Positions 58,418-64,000 of a stretch of 64,000 bases of DNA are shown piece after piece. The position numbers and the translations under genes were made by a program. The stretch is from the NCBI RefSeq assembly GCF_002159845.1, contig NZ_NFJK01000010.1:1-64000 (forward strand), given 5' to 3'. Under the pieces are notes generated by a model. That model searched no databases and was not told the origin of the DNA. It saw only the letters and a list, made by a program, of their open reading frames with translations. The stretch is from Anaeromassilibacillus sp. An250. Lineage in GTDB: Bacteria > Bacillota > Clostridia > Oscillospirales > Acutalibacteraceae. Each line of letters starts with the position of its first letter. The first letter of the stretch is position 1.

Positions 58418-59714
58418 GAAGTCAGATAAAGCAAATGTAAATGCCCTGTATGAGAAGTTCAAAAAGGACAACCCCGATGCCGGTTCCAATCCCTTTTCCC
58501 GTTGGCAACAGAAAAGGGCAATCAAGAAAGAATATGCTGCCGCCAAAGCCGGTAAGAATACCGCTTCGACAACGGCTTCTGCATCTAAGGGTGCAGGCAA
58601 GGCAACGGGCAAAGCAGCTCAGGGAGCCAAGAACATCACAGAAAGAGTAACGGAGTTCTGCACCACACACTCTAAAACGATTCTGTTTGTTTTGATTGCC
58701 GGACTGCTTTTTATGATACTCTCAGGGATGTTCTCGTCTTGTTCGGCTATGTTCCAAGGCGGCACACAGATCATTCTGGGAACTTCTTTTACTGCAAAAG
58801 AGGAAGATATTATTGGTGCGGACAATGATTACAAGGCTTTGGAAGCTGCGCTCCGCAATAAAATCAATAATATCGAGCGTACTCATAGCGGATATGACGA
58901 GTACCGGTATGACCTTGATGAAATCAACCACAATCCTTATGAGCTGGCGGCGTATTTGACGGTGAAGTTTGAGGATTACACCAGAGATGAGGTGCAGGCT
59001 ACCCTGCAATGGCTATTTGAGCAACAATATGAGCTGACCCTGACGGAAGTAGTAGAGATTCGTACACGAACAACATCTTCTACTGATCCCGAAACGGGAG
59101 AGACAACAACAGAGGAAGAAGATTACGAATATTATATTCTGAATGTGAAGCTCAGAAATAAGGGCTTGAACAGTGTGATTTCAAATTCCGGCTTGTCGGA
59201 AGATGATATGGAGCGATATAGAATTTTGCTTCAGACAAGGGGCAACAGACCGGATATTTTCGGAAATGACATTTACGCCACCCCTGGCGGCGAGTACACC
59301 GATTATGATATTCCGGGCGAAGCGCTGACAGACACAAGATTTGCCAATATGATTCGGGAAGCTGAAAAATATCTGGGATACCCGTATGTGTGGGGCGGCA
59401 GCAGCCCGTCTACCTCCTTTGACTGCTCCGGATTTGTTTCCTATGTAATCAATCACTGCGGAAACGGTTGGAGTGTTGGTCGTTTGACCGCAAACGGTTT
59501 GATGGGCGTATGCGACATTATCCCGAAAAGCTCTGCCAAACCGGGAGATTTGATTTTCTTCCAAGGCACTTATGATACCTCCGGTGCATCACACGTTGGT
59601 ATCTATGTTGGCAATGGTATGATGATCCACTGCGGAAACCCCATTTCCTACGCTTCTATCGAATCGAATTACTGGCAACAGCATTTTTACTGCTTCGGCA
59701 GAATCAGAAACTAA
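58344..59714 (+). CDS. NlpC/P60 peptidoglycan hydrolase of the transfer system, 5'-truncated
   Basis: About 456 residues as drawn. One membrane helix (ILFVLIAGLLFMILSGMF), a VirB1/CD1108-like region with DYKALEAALRNKINNIERTHSGYDEYRYDLDEINHNPYELAAYL, then the C40 peptidase: YLGYPYVWGGSSPSTSFDCSGFVSYVINHCG (catalytic Cys), SHVGIYVGNGMMIHCGNP (His). Relatives carry about 100 more residues before the helix. Here the first residues would come from out-of-frame pcfB; the real protein begins near HYDKAEKLVEKSDKANV (58393). No ribosome site is evident, so expression is doubtful or coupled to pcfB. It opens the cell wall for conjugation. Confidence 0.8.
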   Translation: MQMLWMQSARNIRQGHYDKAEKLVEKSDKANVNALYEKFKKDNPDAGSNPFSRWQQKRAIKKEYAAAKAGKNTASTTASASKGAGKATGKAAQGAKNITERVTEFCTTHSKTILFVLIAGLLFMILSGMFSSCSAMFQGGTQIILGTSFTAKEEDIIGADNDYKALEAALRNKINNIERTHSGYDEYRYDLDEINHNPYELAAYLTVKFEDYTRDEVQATLQWLFEQQYELTLTEVVEIRTRTTSSTDPETGETTTEEEDYEYYILNVKLRNKGLNSVISNSGLSEDDMERYRILLQTRGNRPDIFGNDIYATPGGEYTDYDIPGEALTDTRFANMIREAEKYLGYPYVWGGSSPSTSFDCSGFVSYVINHCGNGWSVGRLTANGLMGVCDIIPKSSAKPGDLIFFQGTYDTSGASHVGIYVGNGMMIHCGNPISYASIESNYWQQHFYCFGRIRN

Positions 59715-59728
59715 AGGAGGGATGGCGA

Positions 59729-59986
59729 TTGAGTGCCAAGTTAGACAGAATAGGTGCAGACCTTGAAAAAGCCCGTAAGAAACGGGCAGAATGGGATGCT
59801 AAGGTGAAAGACCTGGAACGCAGATACCGTGAGGAGGAAAATTCCGAAATCCATGAGATGGTTCATGCTGCGAACCTGAATCCCGAACAGCTTTCCGAGC
59901 TGCTCCGTATGTTTGCTGCGGATATGGCTCCGAAGCCTGATACGATCAATACTATGAATGAGGAGGAAACGCAGAATGAGATTTAA
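59729..59986 (+). CDS. DUF4315 family protein
   Basis: 85 residues, a coiled-coil (SAKLDRIGADLEKARKKRAEWDAKVKDLERRYREEENSEI) then a short helical end, which is the DUF4315 layout. TTG start at 59729 with AAGGAGGG upstream. Always found between the NlpC/P60 and DUF4366 genes in such elements, as here. Confidence 0.88.
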   Translation: MSAKLDRIGADLEKARKKRAEWDAKVKDLERRYREEENSEIHEMVHAANLNPEQLSELLRMFAADMAPKPDTINTMNEEETQNEI

Positions 59987-60659
59987 GAAAATTGGAGCCG
60001 CATTGCTGGCGTGTGCAATGTGTTTTGGCGTGTTTTCTACAACGGCATTTGCCTATGTAGATGAAAGCGTAGCGACTGAAGAACCTGCGGTCGAAGAAAA
60101 AGTTCCCGAAACAGAGCCGGAGGAGCCGATGCTACCGCTTACTCCCGACGGCAATCTGACTTTGGTTGATGACGCTGGCTCGCCTACGAAAAGCGGAAAG
60201 CAGTTCATTACCGCTGTAACCAAAAACGGAAACTACTTCTATATCATCATTGACCGTGATGATAAGGGCGAGGAAACCGTGCATTTTCTGAATCAGGTGG
60301 ATGAAGCCGACCTGCTCAAGCTGATGGACGAGGAAGAAGTTGCAGAGTTCACCAAGCCGGTTGAGGAAACAAAGCCGGAAGTAGTTGAAACAGTTCCTGA
60401 AATTACAGAACCGACACCGGAGGAAAAGCCGAAATCCACAAATATGCTCCCGGCGATTCTTACTCTGATTGTGCTTGCCTGTGGTGGTGGATTCTTCGTA
60501 TTTAAGAAAGTCCAGGAAAAGAAGAAGGCACAGGAAGCGGCAAAGCCTGACCCAGATGCTGATTATGTGGACGATGACGAGGACTATGGGTACGATCCGG
60601 AGTTTGAGGACGACGATGAAGATAGCTCCGTCGATGAAGATGATAATGAACCTGTGTAA
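59976..60659 (+). CDS. DUF4366 membrane protein
   Basis: 227 residues. Signal peptide (LLACAMCFGVFSTTAFA), an external domain with LTPDGNLTLVDDAGSPTKSGKQFITAVTKNGNYFYIIIDRDDKGEETVHFLNQVDEADLL (the DUF4366 core), a Pro/Glu linker, one helix (MLPAILTLIVLACGGGFFVF) and a strongly acidic tail. ATG 59976 with GAGGAGG upstream overlaps the DUF4315 end by 11 bases. Conjugation-associated, exact role unknown. Confidence 0.9.
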   Translation: MRFKKIGAALLACAMCFGVFSTTAFAYVDESVATEEPAVEEKVPETEPEEPMLPLTPDGNLTLVDDAGSPTKSGKQFITAVTKNGNYFYIIIDRDDKGEETVHFLNQVDEADLLKLMDEEEVAEFTKPVEETKPEVVETVPEITEPTPEEKPKSTNMLPAILTLIVLACGGGFFVFKKVQEKKKAQEAAKPDPDADYVDDDEDYGYDPEFEDDDEDSSVDEDDNEPV

Positions 60660-60757
60660 ACAGGATAGGCTTGATGCCTGGGGCAGCCTTCGGGTTGCCT
60701 TTACATAGTTTCCGCTTTCAAAAAATAAAAAAATTTGCGTTTTTGAAAGTGACATCT

Positions 60758-60786
60758 TGCATATACTATTAGCAGACAGTATAATA
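60758..60786 (+). promoter_or_regulatory. promoter of the AAA/DUF4143 gene
   Basis: TTGCAT (60758-60763), 17 nt, TATAAT (60781-60786). Flanked by direct repeats of TTTTTGAAAG (about 60742-60751 and 60825-60834). Confidence 0.65.
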
Positions 60787-60846
60787 AGTACAGCGAAGCG
60801 GTTTCGAGAAATGAAAAAACTTCAATTTTTGAAAGCGGGTGACTAT

Positions 60847-62043
60847 ATGAAAACAATCACGAGAGCAAAATATCTCGATAGAATCATTGAACTGAATGGT
60901 ACTCCTGACATCAAGATCATCACGGGCATTCGTCGATCTGGTAAGTCCAAATTGATGCAGGCGTATATTGCGTATCTGAAAAGCAATTTTGAAAACATCA
61001 ATATTATCTTCATCGACTTCATGGATTTGGCGTATGAAGAAATCAAGGAATACCATGCCTTACACGCCTATGTGGAAGAACATTATCAGGAAGGAAAAAC
61101 GAACTACCTGTTTGTAGACGAGGTTCAGATGTGTCCCAAGTTTGAGTTGGCAATCAATAGCCTGTACTCTAAGGGAAAATACGACATCTATGTAACAGGC
61201 TCTAATGCTTTCCTGTTGAGTGCAGATCTGGCAACTCTGTTTACCGGACGCTATATTGAAATTCATGTGTTTCCTTTCAGCTTCCAGGAATATTGCCAGT
61301 ATTATGATGATATTAGTGACAAAGATAAGCTCTTTGATGAGTACGCTATCAAGGGCGGTTTAGCAGGTTCCTATGCTTATAGAACCGAAAAAGACAGAAC
61401 AAACTATATCAAAGAGGTCTACGAAACGATTGTTACAAGGGATTTGGTACAGAAATATACTCTCCCGGACACTTTGGTTTTACAACGTCTGAGCGAGTTC
61501 CTTATGGATAATATCAGCAACCTGACTTCTCCGAATAAGGTCAGTCAGCTACTGACAGCAAATGAGACTCCAACCAATCATGTAACCGTCGGCAAGTACA
61601 TTAAGTATTTGTGCAATGCTTTTGTATTTTATGATATTAAGAGATATGACATCCGAGGTAAGAAATACCTTGAAAGCTCTGAAAAGTTCTATTTGTGTGA
61701 CAGCGGTATTCGATATGCAATACTGGGAAGCAGAAATATAGACTATGGCAGAGTATATGAAAACGTTGTTTGTATCGAGCTTCTTCGCCGTGGATATGAT
61801 GTCTATGTCGGCAAGCTCTATCAAAAGGAAATCGACTTTGTTGCTCAGAGAGGTAGCGAAAAGATTTATATTCAGGTCAGCGACAACATTTCCGGGCAGG
61901 AAACATTTGAGAGAGAATGCTCTCCTCTGCTTCAGATTCGAGACGCTTATCCGAAAATGATTATTGCCAGAACCAAACATCCCCAATATAGCTATGAAGG
62001 AATCGAAATTCACGATATAGCCGATTGGTTGCTACAAGAATAA
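60847..62043 (+). CDS. AAA ATPase with DUF4143 domain
   Basis: 398 residues. N-terminal AAA_14 ATPase: IITGIRRSGKSKLMQAYIAYL (Walker A), YLFVDEVQM (Walker B), YVTGSNAFLLSADLATLFTGRY. C-terminal DUF4143 with a nuclease-like core YQKEIDFVAQRGSEKIYIQVS. These proteins are common in bacteria, often of horizontal origin, with unclear role. It has its own promoter and terminator and interrupts the usual DUF4366-topB order, so it is probably cargo. Confidence 0.9.
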   Translation: MKTITRAKYLDRIIELNGTPDIKIITGIRRSGKSKLMQAYIAYLKSNFENINIIFIDFMDLAYEEIKEYHALHAYVEEHYQEGKTNYLFVDEVQMCPKFELAINSLYSKGKYDIYVTGSNAFLLSADLATLFTGRYIEIHVFPFSFQEYCQYYDDISDKDKLFDEYAIKGGLAGSYAYRTEKDRTNYIKEVYETIVTRDLVQKYTLPDTLVLQRLSEFLMDNISNLTSPNKVSQLLTANETPTNHVTVGKYIKYLCNAFVFYDIKRYDIRGKKYLESSEKFYLCDSGIRYAILGSRNIDYGRVYENVVCIELLRRGYDVYVGKLYQKEIDFVAQRGSEKIYIQVSDNISGQETFERECSPLLQIRDAYPKMIIARTKHPQYSYEGIEIHDIADWLLQE

Positions 62044-62053
62044 GCAAGGTGAA

Positions 62054-62094
62054 ATATCTCCGTCATTCTCTTTTGAAATGATGGAGATATTTTT
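62054..62094 (+). terminator. rho-independent terminator
   Basis: ATATCTCC..TCATT / AATGA..GGAGATAT hairpin and TTTTTATT after the ATPase gene. Confidence 0.8.
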
Positions 62095-62220
62095 ATTATG
62101 ACGGAGATTGTAGAACAGAAAATTGTATCAGGTTGCAAAAATCCTTTCCGAACTTTTTACATAGCAGTCATGCACTACGGTGTGTGGCTGCTTATTTTTT
62201 TGTGAAAGGAGCAGATGCAA

Positions 62221-64000
62221 ATGAAATTAGTTTTGGCTGAAAAGCCTTCGGTTGCACAGAGTATTGCCAAAGTGTTAGGTGCTGCCAAGCGTGAGGATGG
62301 CTACTTAGAGGGAAACGGATATGTGGTCAGCTGGTGTGTAGGGCATTTGGTGGAGCTGGCACAGCCGGAAGTCTATGATGCGAAGTACAGCAAATGGGCT
62401 TATGCAGACCTTCCTATCTTCCCGATGGACTGGCAGTATGAGGTTTCTGCCGGTACGAAAAAACAGTTTGGGATTCTGAAAAAGCTCATGGCCAGAGAAG
62501 ATGTTGCGAGTCTTGTGTGTGCAACAGATGCCGGTCGTGAGGGCGAGCTGATCTTTCGGTTGGTGTACCACAAAGCCGGGTGCAGAAAGCCGTTTGAGCG
62601 GCTTTGGATTTCCTCGATGGAAGATGTAGCAATCAAGGAGGGCTTTGAAAATCTCAGGTCTGGAACGGAATATGATGCTTTGTATGAAGCAGCACTGTGT
62701 CGAGAACGAGCCGACTGGATTGTTGGTATTAACGCTACTCGACTTTTTTCGACCCTTTACGGGCAGACCCTGAATGTTGGTCGTGTTATGACCCCTACCC
62801 TTGCTATGGCTGTTATGCGAGAAGCTGCCATTTCCGCATTCAAGCCTGAACTGTTCTACACAGTTCAGATTGGATTGGATGGTTTTACGGCTGCAAGCGA
62901 ACGCTTCAAAACCAAGGCAGCAGCCGAAGCTGTCAAACAAAGCTGTTCGGTGGCAATCGTTCAGAAAGCTGAATGTAAGGAGAAAACAGAAAAGCCGCCT
63001 GCGCTCTATGACCTGACCAGTTTACAGAGAGAAGCCAACCGTGTGCTTGGCTACACGGCACAGCAGACCTTGGACTACACGCAGAACCTCTATGAAAAGA
63101 AACTGGTCACTTATCCCCGTACCGACAGCAGGTTTCTGACGGAAGATATGGCACATAGCCTGACCGACCTCGTAAAGCTGGCTTTCCACACATTCCCCGT
63201 GGAGGATGTGGATAACATACCAGTTCATGCAGAGCAGGTTGTGAATAACAAAAAGGTCACAGATCACCATGCCATCATTCCGACCAGAGAATTGCAGAAA
63301 TGCAATCTGAGCGAACTTCCCAAGGGTGAACTTGCAATTTTGCAACTGATCTCGAATCGGTTGTGCGTAGCTGTTGGCGATCCGCACCGATACGCAGAGA
63401 CAGTTATTGAGCTGGACTGTGGCGGTACCGTGTTTTCCACCAAAGGCAAAACTGTTGTGCAGGATGGATGGAAAGCTCTGGTTCAGAAAAATGATTCGAC
63501 AAAATCCGACGAAAACGTGCAGACACTCCCTTCTGTTTCCGTTGGTGACGAAATGACCGTCAGCGGCACGGAAATCAAGGAAGGGAAAACATCTCCCCCT
63601 AAACACTTTACCGAGGATACTCTGCTTTCTGCTATGGAAACTGCCGGTGCGGACGAAATGCCTGATGAGGTGGAGCGCAAAGGTTTGGGAACGCCTGCGA
63701 CCCGTGCCGGTATCATTGAGAAGCTGGTTCGCATCGGTTTTCTGGAGCGTAAGGGTGATAAGAAAACCAAACACCTGATTCCGACCCACAAGGGTACGGC
63801 TCTGGTAACAGTCATGCCGGAACAGATTCAGTCCCCATCCATGACGGCGGATTGGGAAGAAAAATTGTTGCTCATTGAGAAAGGCGAATATGCCAGCGAG
63901 GACTTTATGGACGAGATCAAAGATGTGATTGCCGGTCTGATTCAGAACTATGAAGTAATCCGTGATTCCGAGGTTATGATGTCGAAAGAAGCCAATTCTA
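62221..64000 (+). CDS. topB: DNA topoisomerase III of the mobile element (incomplete at window end)
   Basis: At least 593 residues; the frame is open at the right edge. Type IA topoisomerase: Toprim start MKLVLAEKPSVAQSIAKVLGA, VGHLVEL, CATDAGREGELIF with the acidic metal residues, GRVMTPTLAMAV, and LVTYPRTDSRFL with the catalytic Tyr (about residue 298). KGLGTPATRAGIIEKLV follows. Such TopB copies are a constant part of clostridial ICEs and help to unwind DNA during transfer. AAAGGAG is before the ATG. Confidence 0.96.
   Translation, partial: MKLVLAEKPSVAQSIAKVLGAAKREDGYLEGNGYVVSWCVGHLVELAQPEVYDAKYSKWAYADLPIFPMDWQYEVSAGTKKQFGILKKLMAREDVASLVCATDAGREGELIFRLVYHKAGCRKPFERLWISSMEDVAIKEGFENLRSGTEYDALYEAALCRERADWIVGINATRLFSTLYGQTLNVGRVMTPTLAMAVMREAAISAFKPELFYTVQIGLDGFTAASERFKTKAAAEAVKQSCSVAIVQKAECKEKTEKPPALYDLTSLQREANRVLGYTAQQTLDYTQNLYEKKLVTYPRTDSRFLTEDMAHSLTDLVKLAFHTFPVEDVDNIPVHAEQVVNNKKVTDHHAIIPTRELQKCNLSELPKGELAILQLISNRLCVAVGDPHRYAETVIELDCGGTVFSTKGKTVVQDGWKALVQKNDSTKSDENVQTLPSVSVGDEMTVSGTEIKEGKTSPPKHFTEDTLLSAMETAGADEMPDEVERKGLGTPATRAGIIEKLVRIGFLERKGDKKTKHLIPTHKGTALVTVMPEQIQSPSMTADWEEKLLLIEKGEYASEDFMDEIKDVIAGLIQNYEVIRDSEVMMSKEANS

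Overview
The window looks like the chromosome of a low-redundancy, moderately GC-rich gut-type Firmicute (class Clostridia, most like Oscillospirales). This rests on gene content and order: glmU-prs-pth-mfd in a row, a clostridial-type pyruvate phosphate dikinase, sortase-anchored and CpXC proteins, sigma-A type promoters (TTGACA-17-TATAAT), strong AGGAGG ribosome binding sites and frequent rho-independent terminators. No taxon can be fixed from the sequence alone.

Layout. 1-3.4 kb: tandem 29-bp repeats with two terminators, then a sortase-anchored beta-helix/SpaA-type surface protein. 3.6-6.2 kb: thiamine salvage operon thiW-thiM-thiE (minus strand) with a structured leader that lacks the TPP riboswitch core, and upstream of it a promoter-hairpin-terminator unit that looks like a small RNA gene. 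6.3-10.2 kb: a two-gene sigma-region-4 operon with a perfect 17-nt palindrome, Smr and DUF2007 proteins, an LCP cell-wall ligase and a YfbR-type nucleotidase. 10.3-15.8 kb: a YfhO/GT2 cell-envelope glycosylation operon with a membrane MutS-like ATPase. 15.9-20.4 kb: a DUF4190 protein without a canonical start, a frameshifted lgt, and an ArsR-HMA-P1B ATPase metal efflux operon. 20.6-33.5 kb: housekeeping and small metabolic genes (esterase, split TauE exporter, acyltransferase, thioesterase, foldase-like lipoprotein, mnmA, asnB, thiT under a clear TPP riboswitch).

33.6-40.5 kb is the most unusual part: an AT-rich, single-direction array of secreted-protein/membrane-protein pairs stacked immediately downstream of mfd. 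Each unit is separated by a copy of the mfd 3' end (ARKSVKK-stop), the mfd terminator and, in three copies, one shared promoter and leader. Two of the secreted proteins have almost the same signal peptide fused to different mature parts. It reads as repeated capture or duplication of cassettes at the mfd 3' end; the function (toxin/immunity, surface antigen, other) is not visible in the sequence.

40.5-52.6 kb: mfd, pth, prs, a short glmU, ppdK, a small XRE regulator and a secreted DUF5050 beta-propeller. 52.7-64 kb: a perfect promoter, two tRNA-like sequences and an intact tRNA-Arg(CCT), followed by an integrated element in a distinct, more AT-rich composition: RepA-ParA-ParB, DpnD/PcfM-DUF3846, PcfB, NlpC/P60 protein, DUF4315, DUF4366, an AAA/DUF4143 ATPase and a topoisomerase III that runs off the window. 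The conjugation core normally found between pcfB and the NlpC/P60 gene (VirD4, VirB6-like, PrgI, VirB4) is absent, and the two genes overlap out of frame at what looks like a deletion junction.
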